A DNA stretch of 64,000 nt, taken from positions 434,001 to 498,000 of the forward strand of contig NZ_CP035281.1 of assembly GCF_004103735.1 (NCBI RefSeq). Direction: 5' to 3'. This document shows positions 16,405 to 26,316 of this stretch, piece after piece (positions within the stretch are counted from its first letter, which is position 1; each line of letters opens with the position of its first letter). The stretch comes from Aminipila luticellarii. GTDB taxonomy: Bacteria; Bacillota; Clostridia; Peptostreptococcales; Anaerovoracaceae. The position numbers and the translations under genes are program-made. The notes beneath the pieces were generated by a model that saw nothing but the letters and a program-made list of their open reading frames with translations, was not told the DNA's origin and made no database searches.

Positions 16405-16433
16405 TTTACTTTCAGCCGTTTACGCGGTATAAT
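16405..16433 (+). promoter_or_regulatory. Promoter for tig
   Basis: TTTACT and TATAAT with a 17-bp spacer, about 125 bp upstream of the tig start. Confidence 0.5.
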
Positions 16434-16557
16434 AATGTGCATTATGTGTTGAGCTTTACAGCGCATATAAAATATAGAAGAAATGATTACCCGGGAGAGA
16501 AAGAGGTATATATAATACATGACCCGCTGGGTTGGATATTTAGGAGGAAAATATAGA

Positions 16558-17841
16558 ATGAAATCAACATTTATTTCAAGAGAACACAACGATGTAAAGT
16601 TTACCCTGGAGTTTTCCGCAGAAGAATTTGAAAAGGCTGTTATAAAAGCTTATCAGGCCAACAAAGGAAAGTTTTCTGTGGACGGATTCAGAAAAGGTAA
16701 AGCACCGAGGACATTGATCGAAAGACATTACGGAGAAGATGTTTTCTTTGAAGATGCCATCAATGATTTGTTTTCACAGAACTACTTCAATGCTTTGGAT
16801 GAACTGAACATCAATGTTGTAGACAGACCAAATGCTGACTTCAGTGAAATCAAGAAGGGCGAAGGATTTACCGTTACAATTACCGTTACTGCATATCCTG
16901 AATTTGAAGTAAAGGATTATAAAGGCGTTGAGATTGCAAAGGTTGAAAATGCCGTTACAGATGAAGATGTAGATAAAGAACTGGAAGCATTACAAAAGAG
17001 AAATGCAAGAATGGTTCTTGCAGAAAGAGCTGCTAAAGAAGGGGATACCGTTCTCATTGATTATGCAGGCTTTGTAGGAGAAGAACAGTTTGAAGGCGGC
17101 ACGGCTGAAAGACAGCCGCTGAAGCTTGGTTCAAATACCTTTATTCCGGGCTTTGAAGAGCAGCTGATCGGCTGCAGTGCCGGAGAGGAAAAGGATGTTA
17201 AGGTCACTTTCCCAGAGGAATACCACTCAGAGGATCTATCGGGTAAGGAAGCCGTATTCAAGTGCAAGATTCACGAAGTGAAGGAAGAAGAACTGCCGGA
17301 GCTGAATGACGAATTTGCTAAAGATGTCAGTGAATTTGATACCCTTGAAGAATTAAAGAAGGACAAAAAAGAGAAATTAGAAAAATCGGCTCAGGAGAGA
17401 GCGGTAAATGAAATGAAAAATGCTGTCTTAGAAAAGATTTATGAGGCAAACGACATTGAGATTCCGCAGGTCATGATCGAAGATGAAATAGACGGCATGA
17501 TACAGGAATTTGATCAGCAGCTTCGATATCAGGGAATGAGCCTGGATCAGTACTTCCAGTACCTGGGCAAAGAACCGAAGGATTTCAGAGAAGAGCTGAG
17601 GGAAGATGCCACAAAGAAGACCAAGACAAGAATGCTGATTTCCGCTATTGCCGATGCTGAAAAGCTGGAAGCTCCGCAGGAAGACATAGACAAGGAGTTT
17701 GAATTGATGGCTGCTCAGTATAAGATGGAAGTAGAACAAATCAAATCTATGCTCGGTTCTGATAACTTTGCTCTTCTTGAAAAAGATATCAAGATGCGAA
17801 AGGCTGTAGACTTTGCATATGACAATGCAGTAATTAAATAA
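16558..17841 (+). CDS. tig: Trigger factor (ribosome-associated chaperone, peptidyl-prolyl isomerase)
   Basis: 427 residues from ATG 16558, preceded by TAGGAGG; an upstream in-frame ATG at 16519 lacks support. The three domains of trigger factor are present: ribosome-binding N-domain with the signature GFRKGKAPR (residues ~42-50), FKBP-like PPIase domain (about 150-240, with GDTVLIDYAGFVGEEQFEGG) and the long helical C-terminal chaperone domain. It binds nascent chains at the ribosomal exit tunnel. It is followed by clpP, clpX and lon, the usual bacterial protein-quality-control block. Confidence 0.97.
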   Translation: MKSTFISREHNDVKFTLEFSAEEFEKAVIKAYQANKGKFSVDGFRKGKAPRTLIERHYGEDVFFEDAINDLFSQNYFNALDELNINVVDRPNADFSEIKKGEGFTVTITVTAYPEFEVKDYKGVEIAKVENAVTDEDVDKELEALQKRNARMVLAERAAKEGDTVLIDYAGFVGEEQFEGGTAERQPLKLGSNTFIPGFEEQLIGCSAGEEKDVKVTFPEEYHSEDLSGKEAVFKCKIHEVKEEELPELNDEFAKDVSEFDTLEELKKDKKEKLEKSAQERAVNEMKNAVLEKIYEANDIEIPQVMIEDEIDGMIQEFDQQLRYQGMSLDQYFQYLGKEPKDFREELREDATKKTKTRMLISAIADAEKLEAPQEDIDKEFELMAAQYKMEVEQIKSMLGSDNFALLEKDIKMRKAVDFAYDNAVIK

Positions 17842-17852
17842 GAAAATAATTT

Positions 17853-17890
17853 TATGTGCAGTTGGTTAAAACAGGAATCAACTGCACATA
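17853..17890 (+). other. Hairpin between tig and clpP
   Basis: TATGTGCAGTTG and its perfect complement form a 12-bp stem with a 14-base loop, starting about 10 bases after the tig stop. No clear T run follows, so it may be a processing site, a weak terminator or an mRNA 3'-end stabiliser. Confidence 0.55.
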
Positions 17891-17933
17891 ATATCTAAGT
17901 ATGTAAAAAAGAAATCTATGTAAACAAACTTTT

Positions 17934-17963
17934 AGCAGGACTTTTCTATTAGAGAAGCCTGCT
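17934..17963 (+). other. Stem-loop in the clpP leader
   Basis: AGCAGG/CCTGCT closes a stem that continues as CTTTTCT/AGAGAAG with a three-base loop, ending about 30 bp before the clpP start. No T run follows. It may protect or regulate the 5' end of the clpP message. No CtsR-type GGTCAAA repeat is visible. Confidence 0.45.
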
Positions 17964-17995
17964 GTGAAAATGCAAAGAAGAAGGGGGTATGGTAC

Positions 17996-18580
17996 ATGCC
18001 AATGATACCTTATGTTATCGAAAATACTGGAAAAGGTGAACGTTCTTATGACATCTATTCAAGACTGTTAAAAGACAGAATCATATTTCTTGGCGAAGCC
18101 ATTGATGAGCATGTGGCAAGCTTAGTTGTCGCACAGCTTTTATTCTTAGAGGCAGAAGATGCCAAGAAGGATATTTGTATTTATATTAATAGCCCAGGGG
18201 GGTCTGTGACAGCAGGGATGGCTATCTATGATACGATGCAGTATATTAAGCCGGATGTATCGACTATATGTATTGGGATGGCAGCAAGTATGGGTGCGTT
18301 TTTATTGTCATCAGGGGCAAAGGGCAAAAGATATGCGCTTCCAAACGCGGAGGTCATGATTCATCAGCCGCTTGGCGGTGTGAACGGTCAGGCTTCCGAT
18401 ATAAAAATTCATGCGGACTGGATATTAAAGACCAGAGAAAAGCTAAATAAAATTTTAAGCAGCAATACGGGCCAGGATTTAGCCAGGATTGAAAAAGACA
18501 CGGACAGAGATAATTTCCTAAGCGCAGCAGAAGCCGCAGAATACGGCTTAATCGATAAAGTAATTGAATTTAGACCATAA
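17996..18580 (+). CDS. clpP: ATP-dependent Clp protease proteolytic subunit
   Basis: 194 residues, standard size. The serine protease triad is Ser98 (GMAASMGAF), His123 (MIHQPLGG) and Asp at about 170 (EKDTDRDNF). ClpP forms the barrel that degrades proteins unfolded by ClpX or ClpC. It starts at ATG with AAGGGGG upstream. The clpX gene begins 15 bp after its stop, so the protease and its unfoldase are co-expressed. Confidence 0.97.
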   Translation: MPMIPYVIENTGKGERSYDIYSRLLKDRIIFLGEAIDEHVASLVVAQLLFLEAEDAKKDICIYINSPGGSVTAGMAIYDTMQYIKPDVSTICIGMAASMGAFLLSSGAKGKRYALPNAEVMIHQPLGGVNGQASDIKIHADWILKTREKLNKILSSNTGQDLARIEKDTDRDNFLSAAEAAEYGLIDKVIEFRP

Positions 18581-18595
18581 CTAAGGGGGACAATT

Positions 18596-19873
18596 ATGAC
18601 CAAATATGACGAAAGCAAGCAACTAAAGTGCTCCTTTTGCGGAAAACCTCAGGATCAGGTCAGAAGATTGATTGCGGGACCTGGGGTATATATCTGCGAT
18701 GAATGCATTGAGCTTTGTCAGGATATCATAACAGAAGAATTTGCGTCTATGGATAAAAATAAAAAAATAGACGAAGGCTTTAAGTTACTAAAGCCTATGG
18801 AAATTGCCCAGATTCTGTCGGATTATGTTATTGAACAGGACGACGCAAAGAAAGCACTGGCTGTTGCTGTATATAATCACTATAAGAGAATTAATTCTTT
18901 AAATAAAAAAGTAGACGATGATGTGGAGATTCAGAAGAGCAACATCATTATGATCGGCTCGACGGGTTCAGGTAAGACCCTGATGGCGCAGACATTAGCA
19001 AAGATTTTAAATGTTCCGTTTGCCATAGCAGATGCTACGGCCTTGACGGAAGCGGGTTATGTGGGCGAAGATGTGGAGAACATTTTATTGAAGCTCATTC
19101 AGGCGGCGGATTACGACATAGAAAAGGCTCAGAAGGGCATTATCTATGTGGATGAAATAGACAAAATCGCAAGAAAATCAGATAATCCTTCTATCACAAG
19201 AGACGTGAGCGGAGAAGGGGTGCAGCAGGCACTTTTAAAAATTCTGGAGGGAACGGTTGCCAGCGTTCCGCCGCAAGGTGGAAGAAAGCATCCGCATCAG
19301 GATTTCATACAGTTCGACACCACGAATGTGCTGTTTATCTGCGGAGGAGCCTTTGATGGAATTGACAAGGTGATTCAGAGACGTATCGGAGAAAAGACCA
19401 TTGGATTTAATTCCGAGATCAATGACAACGAGGTTGAAGTGAAGGAAATTCTAAAGAAGATTCAACCGGAAGATCTGATGAAATACGGATTGATTCCTGA
19501 ATTTATCGGAAGACTTCCGGTCATTGTAACTTTAGAGGATCTTTCAAAGGATGCATTGGTTCGCATTATTACAGAACCAAAGAATGCATTACTGAAGCAG
19601 TATAAAAAGTTGTTCTCTATGGACGACGTGGAGCTTGAAATTGAACAGGATGCCATTGAACGCGTCGCCGAGAAAGCTATTGAGAGAAAAACCGGAGCAA
19701 GGGGTCTCAGAAGTATACTGGAACGCATTATGACAGACATTATGTATGAAATTCCGTCAAGAGGCGATGTACGCAAATGCATCATTACAAAGGGCACAAT
19801 CGATAATGACATAATGCCAACATTGGTGCTTGTAGATTCGAGCAAAGAAAAAAATACAGAATCTGCATCATAA
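18596..19873 (+). CDS. clpX: ATP-dependent Clp protease ATP-binding subunit ClpX
   Basis: 425 residues. The N-terminal zinc-binding domain has Cys12, Cys15, Cys34 and Cys37. The AAA+ module carries Walker A (GSTGSGKTL), Walker B ([10 protein letters not shown]) and the ClpP-binding IGF loop (EKTIGFNSE). It recognises and unfolds tagged proteins and feeds them to ClpP. It overlaps nothing and follows clpP closely. A hairpin separates it from lon. Confidence 0.97.
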   Translation: MTKYDESKQLKCSFCGKPQDQVRRLIAGPGVYICDECIELCQDIITEEFASMDKNKKIDEGFKLLKPMEIAQILSDYVIEQDDAKKALAVAVYNHYKRINSLNKKVDDDVEIQKSNIIMIGSTGSGKTLMAQTLAKILNVPFAIADATALTEAGYVGEDVENILLKLIQAADYDIEKAQKGIIYVDEIDKIARKSDNPSITRDVSGEGVQQALLKILEGTVASVPPQGGRKHPHQDFIQFDTTNVLFICGGAFDGIDKVIQRRIGEKTIGFNSEINDNEVEVKEILKKIQPEDLMKYGLIPEFIGRLPVIVTLEDLSKDALVRIITEPKNALLKQYKKLFSMDDVELEIEQDAIERVAEKAIERKTGARGLRSILERIMTDIMYEIPSRGDVRKCIITKGTIDNDIMPTLVLVDSSKEKNTESAS

Positions 19874-19884
19874 CAGAAAGAGCG

Positions 19885-19914
19885 GGCGGCAATTATGTCG
19901 CCTTATTTTGTTTA
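19885..19914 (+). terminator. Probable terminator between clpX and lon
   Basis: GGCGGC and GTCGCC with a six-base loop, followed by TTATTTTGTTT. It is a moderate stem and may allow read-through to lon. Confidence 0.5.
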
Positions 19915-19941
19915 GAAGGGCATGTTGCAGGAGGGTAATAT

Positions 19942-22422
19942 ATGACTGATGAGAAAAAGAAAGATATATTAGATAAACTAAAAGATGAATTAGAAAAAGC
20001 GTTGGATGAATCCGACCGTCTGCTTTCAGATTTTGCAGACTATGAAGAAGAGGATGGTTCCTCCGACGAAAAAGATGAACATACTGAAGAGCTGCAGGAA
20101 ATAGGAGAAGACGGAAGCCGGGTGCTGCCGATGATTCCTCTCAGAGGGCTTTCCGTTTTTCCGAGCATGGTTCTCCATTTTGATATAGGACGGGAAAAGT
20201 CTATCAATGCTTTAGAAAAAGCCATGATCATGAATCAGCAGGTTTTTTTGGCTACGCAAAAAGATGAGAACACCGATCTGCCGACCACCAGCGACTTTTA
20301 CCATGTGGGAACTATCGCCAAGATCAAGCAGATGCTCAAGCTTCCCGGCGATTCCATAAGAGTTCTGGTAGAGGGCGTAAGCAGAGGTGAGATAAAAGAA
20401 GTAGTGCTTGAAGTTCCGTATTTTAAGTGCAGTGTCATCCCGGCTCCGGATCATGAACCGGAGGAGGTCTCTTCAAAGACGCTGGCATTGATGAGAGCGG
20501 CGCTTTCAAGCTTTGAGGAATATTTATCCCTCAGCACTAAAAATGCCAAAGATGTATTCTCCAGTATTTCGTCCATTAGTCAGCCGGGCAGGCTGGCCGA
20601 TCTGATTACGTCACACACGGCTGTCCGGGCAGAAGAAAAGCAGGAAATTCTTGAATGCTATGACATAGATGAAAGACTGGAAAAGGTCAATAAAATTCTG
20701 ATTCGGGAGATTGAAATCCTGAATATCGAAAAGGATATCAATGTTAAGCTGAAAACAGCCATCAATCAGCATCAGAAGGAATACTACTTAAGGGAGCAGC
20801 TTCGTGTTATTCAGGATGAATTGGGTCAGACAGAGGACGTTGAGGATGAGGCAGAGAACTGGAACAAACAGCTGAAAAAATTAAAGCTGCCTGCAAAAAC
20901 AGCGGAAAAGGTAGGCAAGGAGATCAATCGTTTCAGCAAGCTGCCGCCTTCTTCGGCAGAGAGCAGCATTATCCGGACGTATGTGGAAACCATTTTGGCG
21001 CTGCCGTGGAACAAGTCTGCAAAATCAAATATTGATTTGAAAAAAGCGGAAAAGATTTTGAATGCAGACCATTACGGGCTGGAACAGGTCAAGGAAAGAG
21101 TCTTGGAATATCTGGCGGTGGTGCATCTTTCCAACAGCATCAAAGGACCGATCCTTTGTCTCGTAGGCCCTCCGGGAGTGGGCAAGACGTCTATCGCTAA
21201 ATCCGTAGCACGAGCTACCAACCGGGATTTTGTCAGAATGTCTCTCGGCGGAGTCCGGGATGAAGCGGAAATCCGCGGACATAGAAGGACGTACGTTGGA
21301 GCCATACCGGGCAGAGTTATATCCAGTATCAAGGATGCGGGAACCAACAATCCGGTATTCCTGTTTGATGAGGTGGATAAAATCGGCGCGGACTTTAAAG
21401 GAGATCCGGCTTCTGCTCTGCTGGAGGTCTTAGATCCGGAACAAAATAAAGACTTTATGGATCACTATCTGGAAATCCCGTTTGATCTTTCCAAGGTAAT
21501 GTTCATAACGACGGCCAATACCATCGACACCATTCCAAGACCGCTGATGGACAGAATGGAGGTCATTCACGTATCCGGTTATACAGAGGAAGAGAAGGTC
21601 AAGATCGCTGAAAAGTATCTGATTCCGAAGAAGGTCAAGGAGCACGGGTTGAAACCGTCAGACATCAGTATATCGGAAGCGACGGTGCGGGATCTGATCA
21701 ATTATTATACCAGAGAATCCGGCGTAAGAAATTTGGAGCGGGAAATTGCCAACCTTTGCAGAAAAGTGGCCAGAAAGATTGTAACGAATAAAGGGCGAAG
21801 CTATAGAATCACGCCGAAGAATCTGGAAAATTATCTGGGCAAAAAGAGATATAGATATGACATCATTGAAGGGGAAAACGAAATTGGTGTTACGACCGGA
21901 CTTGCTTGGACGATTGTAGGCGGCGATACCCTGTTCATTGAGACAACATGCGTTCCGGGAACAGGAAGACTGGTACTGACCGGTCAGCTGGGCGAAGTCA
22001 TGCAGGAATCGGCCAAGGCAGGCATCAGTTATATCAGGTCTATTGCGGATAAGCTGGGCATACAGGAGGATTTCTATAAAACACAGGATCTGCACATTCA
22101 TATACCGGAAGGGGCAACTCCAAAGGACGGACCTTCTGCCGGAGTGACGATGTGTACAGCCATTATATCCACCCTGACCAACAAACCAGTTCGGAAGAAT
22201 GTGGCTATGACCGGAGAGATTACTCTGAGAGGAAAGGTCCTTCCGGTAGGCGGCATCCGGGAAAAGGTACTTGCAGCCTACAGAGCGGGGATCACCAAGA
22301 TCCTTTTACCGGCGGACAATGAAAGGGATATTGATGATATTCCTGCAAATGTCAGAAAAAAAATAGAGTTCGTATTAATTAAAACAGTAGATGATGCTCT
22401 TGAACATGCACTGGTCAAATAA
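19942..22422 (+). CDS. lon: ATP-dependent protease Lon
   Basis: 826 residues, slightly longer than usual because the N-terminal LON substrate domain is preceded by about 60 very acidic, Lys/Asp/Glu-rich residues. It then follows the Lon plan: LON domain from about residue 60 ([16 protein letters not shown]), coiled middle region, AAA+ domain with Walker [10 protein letters not shown] and Walker [12 protein letters not shown], and the C-terminal peptidase with the Ser-Lys dyad ([11 protein letters not shown] and, downstream, [10 protein letters not shown]). It degrades damaged and short-lived regulatory proteins. The start ATG follows GGAGGG. Confidence 0.96.
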   Translation: MTDEKKKDILDKLKDELEKALDESDRLLSDFADYEEEDGSSDEKDEHTEELQEIGEDGSRVLPMIPLRGLSVFPSMVLHFDIGREKSINALEKAMIMNQQVFLATQKDENTDLPTTSDFYHVGTIAKIKQMLKLPGDSIRVLVEGVSRGEIKEVVLEVPYFKCSVIPAPDHEPEEVSSKTLALMRAALSSFEEYLSLSTKNAKDVFSSISSISQPGRLADLITSHTAVRAEEKQEILECYDIDERLEKVNKILIREIEILNIEKDINVKLKTAINQHQKEYYLREQLRVIQDELGQTEDVEDEAENWNKQLKKLKLPAKTAEKVGKEINRFSKLPPSSAESSIIRTYVETILALPWNKSAKSNIDLKKAEKILNADHYGLEQVKERVLEYLAVVHLSNSIKGPILCLVGPPGVGKTSIAKSVARATNRDFVRMSLGGVRDEAEIRGHRRTYVGAIPGRVISSIKDAGTNNPVFLFDEVDKIGADFKGDPASALLEVLDPEQNKDFMDHYLEIPFDLSKVMFITTANTIDTIPRPLMDRMEVIHVSGYTEEEKVKIAEKYLIPKKVKEHGLKPSDISISEATVRDLINYYTRESGVRNLEREIANLCRKVARKIVTNKGRSYRITPKNLENYLGKKRYRYDIIEGENEIGVTTGLAWTIVGGDTLFIETTCVPGTGRLVLTGQLGEVMQESAKAGISYIRSIADKLGIQEDFYKTQDLHIHIPEGATPKDGPSAGVTMCTAIISTLTNKPVRKNVAMTGEITLRGKVLPVGGIREKVLAAYRAGITKILLPADNERDIDDIPANVRKKIEFVLIKTVDDALEHALVK

Positions 22423-22466
22423 AAAACCCATTATCAAGGACATTGAAAGAATGAAGGAAAAGTGAT

Positions 22467-23072
22467 ATGATTATAAAGAAGGCGGATATTGAAACGATTG
22501 CTGTAAAGCCAAATCAATATCCCAATGCGGATATACCGGAGATCGCTTTTGCGGGACGTTCAAATGTGGGCAAATCTTCTCTTTTGAACCTGTTGACCAA
22601 TAGAAGAAATCTGGCAAGAACCAGCGGAAGCCCCGGAAAGACCAGAACCATCAACTTCTATCGGATCAATGACCAATTCAGAATTGTCGATTTGCCCGGA
22701 TACGGATACGCAAAGATTTCCAGATCGCAGACAGAGGGCTGGGGTGAAATGATAGAAGCCTATCTGGAAGGGCGGTCAACGCTGTTGAAGGTCGTTCAGC
22801 TGGTAGACATCAGGCATGCTCCGTCGGCACAGGATGTGCAGATGTACGAATACCTGCGGCACTACGGATTAGACGGCATCGTGGTGGCTACCAAAGCAGA
22901 TAAAGTATCCTCAAATGAAAGGCAAAAGTGTATCAGCATTATCAGAAAAACGTTGAAGCTATCGGCAGAAGATAAGGTAATTCCCGTTTCAGCGTTAAAA
23001 AAGACCGGCTATGAAGTGTTGCTTGATGAGCTTGAACAGCTTATAGAGTCCTCTGCAAGTGCAACCGAATGA
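22467..23072 (+). CDS. engB: Ribosome biogenesis GTP-binding protein EngB/YihA/YsxC
   Basis: 201 residues with the GTPase motifs G1 (GRSNVGKSS), G3 (DLPGYGYAK) and G4 (TKADK). EngB helps to assemble the 50S ribosomal subunit and is often located right after lon, as here (44 bp apart). Standard length and no anomalies. Confidence 0.95.
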   Translation: MIIKKADIETIAVKPNQYPNADIPEIAFAGRSNVGKSSLLNLLTNRRNLARTSGSPGKTRTINFYRINDQFRIVDLPGYGYAKISRSQTEGWGEMIEAYLEGRSTLLKVVQLVDIRHAPSAQDVQMYEYLRHYGLDGIVVATKADKVSSNERQKCISIIRKTLKLSAEDKVIPVSALKKTGYEVLLDELEQLIESSASATE

Positions 23073-23094
23073 TATGAAACAGAGGTGAGGCTAA

Positions 23095-23445
23095 ATGTAT
23101 CAGTTTATTGGTTTCAATGTTCTCTTAAAGAGAATTAAAGCGATAAAGTCTATGATGATGGATAAGTCAGTTCCTCGAAGAAAGAAACTGCTGATTATTT
23201 TGGGCATCATTTATTTAGTCTCCCCTATAGATTTGATTCCTCCTGTGCTTTTCCCTATCGCATGGATGGATGATTTGGTGGTGTGGATCTGGATTCTGCT
23301 GCATTTAAAAGATGAACTGGATAAGTACTGGGTAGGTGACAAAGCGGAAGACCTGTCTAAGAACTACAAGGGAAAAGATATTATAGAGGACGCAGAGTAC
23401 GAAGTAAATGTTCAGGATGACAAGGAGTCAGAAGATGAAAAATAA
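23095..23445 (+). CDS. YkvA/DUF1232 family membrane protein
   Basis: 116 residues. The DUF1232 core is clear: a basic amphipathic start, then SPIDLIPPVLFPIAWMDDLVVW spanning one or two membrane helices. The C-terminus is charged. The function of the family is unknown. The following hpt gene starts inside its last codons, so the two are translationally coupled. Confidence 0.85.
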   Translation: MYQFIGFNVLLKRIKAIKSMMMDKSVPRRKKLLIILGIIYLVSPIDLIPPVLFPIAWMDDLVVWIWILLHLKDELDKYWVGDKAEDLSKNYKGKDIIEDAEYEVNVQDDKESEDEK

Positions 23446-23971
23446 TTATCAGGATAAAATCGGGACTGTGATGATTACACAGGAACAAATACTAAAGAGA
23501 GCCGAAGAGATTGGGGCTCAGATCACAGAAGAATTTGCAGGACAGGAAGTTCTTGTGGTGGGAATATTAAAGGGTGCTGTTCTTTGGATGGCGGATGTGG
23601 TGAAAAACATCAAGCTGGATTGCGCGATTGACTTTATGGCCTGTTCCAGCTATGGTGCCTCTACGAAAACTTCCGGAGTGGTTCGGATATTGAAAGATTT
23701 AGATACCTCCATAGAAGGAAGAAATGTGATTATTGTGGAGGATATCGTAGATTCCGGCATTACCTTGAAGTATTTAAAACAGAACTTGGAAGGAAGAAAA
23801 CCAAAATGTATCAAGATCTGTTCTTTGCTGGACAAGCCTTGCGGCAGACGGATCGAGCTGAATGCGGATTATGTAGGATTTACGGTAGAGGATAAATTTA
23901 TCATTGGTTACGGTCTGGATTATGATCAGAGGTATCGAAATTTGCCTTATATCAGTTTCTTAGAGGATTAA
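23435..23971 (+). CDS. hpt: Hypoxanthine phosphoribosyltransferase
   Basis: 178 residues from ATG 23435, chosen because AAGGAG lies seven bases upstream; it overlaps the preceding gene by 11 bases. The PRPP-binding loop is VIIVEDIVDSGIT, and the conserved lysine and aromatic base-binding segments (FTVEDKFIIGYGLDYDQRYRNLPYI) are present. It salvages hypoxanthine and guanine to nucleotides. It also appears in the usual block with ftsH or tilS in other clostridia, but neither is next to it here. Confidence 0.94.
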   Translation: MKNNYQDKIGTVMITQEQILKRAEEIGAQITEEFAGQEVLVVGILKGAVLWMADVVKNIKLDCAIDFMACSSYGASTKTSGVVRILKDLDTSIEGRNVIIVEDIVDSGITLKYLKQNLEGRKPKCIKICSLLDKPCGRRIELNADYVGFTVEDKFIIGYGLDYDQRYRNLPYISFLED

Positions 23972-24050
23972 ACAGGTTTTTGTTAAGCTTTGTGCCATTT
24001 TGATTATCAGAATGGTATACTATATTTATACATAAAAGGAGAAACATAAA

Positions 24051-24623
24051 ATGAGCTATGAAGTAAAAATCGGATTATCAAACAAGCACTTACACTTAAG
24101 TGAAGAGCATATTGAAGTATTGTTCGGAGCGGGTCACAAGCTGACTCCGACCAAGGATCTTGTGCAGCCCGGACAGTTTGCCTGTGAAGAAAAGGTGGAC
24201 ATAGTAGGACCGAAGGCAACGCTGAAAGGAATCAGAGTACTTGGACCTGCCAGACCGGAAACGCAGATCGAACTGGCTATGACCGATGCCAGAGCGATTG
24301 GCATTAAGGCTCCTATCAGAGAATCAGGAAAGCTGGAAGGAACACCGGGATGTAAGCTGATCGGACCGTGCGGAGAAGTAGAACTGGATCACGGTGTAAT
24401 AATCGCACTTAGACACGTTCATTTGTCAGACGCACAGGCAAAGGAAGCCGGTGTAAAGGATAAGGATGTAGTAAGCATTAAGATCGACGGCGAAAGAGGC
24501 CTGATTTTTGACAACGTACTGGTTCGTGCGGGAGACAAGCATGAGAGAGAAGTACATTTGGACACAGATGAAGGAAATGCAGCAGGCTGCGGACCAAATT
24601 CCGTATGTACCATCCTTAAATAG
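24051..24623 (+). CDS. pduL: Phosphate propanoyltransferase (PduL/PTAC family)
   Basis: 190 residues, with the two half-repeats of PduL containing the zinc-binding His motifs SNKHLHLSEEHIE (near residue 13) and LRHVHLSDAQAKEAG. PduL converts acyl-CoA and phosphate to acyl-phosphate, making ATP by an acetate- or propionate-kinase step. There is no N-terminal encapsulation peptide and no microcompartment shell gene nearby, so it is a free cytoplasmic phosphotransacylase that may replace Pta. It is monocistronic with a strong terminator. No kinase gene is adjacent. Confidence 0.9.
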   Translation: MSYEVKIGLSNKHLHLSEEHIEVLFGAGHKLTPTKDLVQPGQFACEEKVDIVGPKATLKGIRVLGPARPETQIELAMTDARAIGIKAPIRESGKLEGTPGCKLIGPCGEVELDHGVIIALRHVHLSDAQAKEAGVKDKDVVSIKIDGERGLIFDNVLVRAGDKHEREVHLDTDEGNAAGCGPNSVCTILK

Positions 24624-24677
24624 TACTCAGAAAAAACAGTCACGAATGAAATAGTATCCATAAGAAATAATCACGAT

Positions 24678-24723
24678 AAAAAGCCCTCAGGCTGGTGAAA
24701 AACATCAGCTTGAGGGCTTTTTT
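24678..24723 (+). terminator. Terminator of pduL
   Basis: AAAAGCCCTCA and TGAGGGCTTTT with an inner GCTG/CAGC pair, followed by a T run. The adjacent 24724-24900 stretch is A-rich; it holds a GTGACC direct repeat (24830-24845), and I see no gene in it. Confidence 0.85.
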
Positions 24724-24908
24724 CAGTTTACCTTAAAAGTCACAGGAAAAGAAACAAAAAATAGAAAAATAGAATGAATATGACTCAAAAATAAAAAATG
24801 GAAAAAAAACACGTAGAAAATGAAAAATGTGACCGGTTTGTGACCTTCCGGTGCCATAATACATACATTGAATAAAAAAGAAATGATTTATCAATAGAAG
24901 GGAAAATT

Positions 24909-25403
24909 ATGGGAGATTTAGATACACTCATACCATTTCTGCCACGTTATCTGGTCTGCATAGACCGTCGAAAAGAGGGGGCTCTGGCAGGACGTATATA
25001 TTCCGGGTATAGGCCGTTTCATGATATTCGCTTTAAAGACTTACCTGAAATGGTCCTCACTGTAGAAAAAATAATGGACAGGATCGGATGTCCGGAAGCG
25101 AGCATTAACAAAAGGCAATTCAGGAATGACGAGGAAATCGTTGCTCTCAGTGGAACTGAAACAAGGGAGGCAAAAAAAGCAATGAGACAATTTGATACTG
25201 GCAGTGAAAGAGGCCAAAAGGCAACTTTCATATTGCAAATAAAATTTAGACAGAATGCCAGTTGGCAGGGTACAGTCCAATGGGTAGAAAAGAAGCAGGA
25301 GATCAATTTTAGAAGTGCGTTGGAGCTGATTAAGATCATTGACAGTGCGTGTGAACAAGGGTACCAAGCAGACGTGATTGGATTTGAACAAGCTATTATC
25401 TAA
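24909..25403 (+). CDS. Hypothetical protein of the surface-protein locus
   Basis: 164 residues, soluble, with no signal peptide. The C-terminal half has a compact conserved-looking segment, ASWQGTVQWVEKKQEINF, followed by RSALELIKIIDSA. I do not know a name for this family. It opens a cluster of a secreted Glu/Pro-rich protein and the giant SLH protein, all on one strand at short spacing, so a role in expression or function of these surface proteins is inferred. The start ATG has GAAGGGA upstream. Confidence 0.6.
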   Translation: MGDLDTLIPFLPRYLVCIDRRKEGALAGRIYSGYRPFHDIRFKDLPEMVLTVEKIMDRIGCPEASINKRQFRNDEEIVALSGTETREAKKAMRQFDTGSERGQKATFILQIKFRQNASWQGTVQWVEKKQEINFRSALELIKIIDSACEQGYQADVIGFEQAII

Positions 25404-25420
25404 GAAAGGAGTTTAACGAA

Positions 25421-26290
25421 ATGCGAAAAAAACGATTTAGTGCAGCACTGGTTGCTCTGGTGGTTGCAATCAGCATACCATCTTTTGCTTTTGCAAGTGA
25501 TGCGGCTGCTGCAGAAACCAATGCAGGCACCGGCGGGAGCAGCATAACCGAAGCAAACGGCGGAGCTGCCGGCGACGCAGTGAAGAAGAGCGACAGCAGT
25601 GACAGCACAAAGCAGGAAGCAGCAGTAAACCAGGGAGCCTTGAACAGCGGAACTGAAAACGGCGAAGCCGACGGCAGTCAGACAGCAGTTTCGGGAACAG
25701 CGGAACAAAACAAGGAAGCGGTAAAACCGGAGACAGAAAATCCGGCGGAATCAACCATTCAATCGGAGGACAGCTCGTCAGTCACAGAAGAACCGGCATC
25801 GAAAGAGCCTGTCACAGAGAATTCAGATGAAGCAGAACCAGCTGTTGAAACGGAGCCGGTCGTAACAGAACCGGCAACGGAACCTGAACCGGCCGACGGC
25901 GAACAGACAGAACCGGAAACGGTTGTAACAGAGCCGACTGTTGAAGCAGAGCCGGTTATCATGGAACCAGCCGTAACAGAACCGGCTGTCGAAATGGAGG
26001 AGGTCGTAACGGAGCCCGCCATTGAAGTGGAAACCGCGACCCTGACCGTAACCCATATTTTGAAGCTGGATGTGGGAGAATTAGTGCATACACAGGTTAT
26101 TGAGGAAATTGAATTGGGTTCCGATTATGATATTTCCTCTTTAATAGCAGAAACAGAGGAAGTAAAATGTATATCCGATATAAGAACCGTTCAAATGGAT
26201 GAACAAAATAAAACAGTCGTATTGGAATACAAAATAGCGAAGGAAGAATCCTCTTCCGGTGAGGTACCAAATGATTCATTGGAGGATTAG
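25421..26290 (+). CDS. Secreted Pro/Glu/Thr/Val-rich low-complexity protein
   Basis: 289 residues. A signal peptide (MRKKRFSAALVALVVAISI, predicted cut after SFAFA) is followed by an Ala/Gly/Ser/Gln-rich segment and then about 120 residues of degenerate EPVVTEPAxE repeats, typical of an extended wall-spanning spacer. The last ~80 residues (from TLTVTHILKL) form a folded beta-rich module that faintly resembles MucBP-type domains. No SLH, LPxTG or lipobox anchor is visible, so how it is held at the cell surface is unclear. It begins 17 bp after the previous gene and is followed by the SLH protein after 26 bp. Confidence 0.7.
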   Translation: MRKKRFSAALVALVVAISIPSFAFASDAAAAETNAGTGGSSITEANGGAAGDAVKKSDSSDSTKQEAAVNQGALNSGTENGEADGSQTAVSGTAEQNKEAVKPETENPAESTIQSEDSSSVTEEPASKEPVTENSDEAEPAVETEPVVTEPATEPEPADGEQTEPETVVTEPTVEAEPVIMEPAVTEPAVEMEEVVTEPAIEVETATLTVTHILKLDVGELVHTQVIEEIELGSDYDISSLIAETEEVKCISDIRTVQMDEQNKTVVLEYKIAKEESSSGEVPNDSLED

Positions 26291-26316
26291 ATCGCTTGAG
26301 CGATGGAGGTTGACAG

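Noticed and set aside
25759-26056. Minus-strand frames opposite the Glu/Pro/Thr-rich protein
   Set aside because: Their Ser/Gly/Val repeats simply mirror the sense repeats; no start signals.
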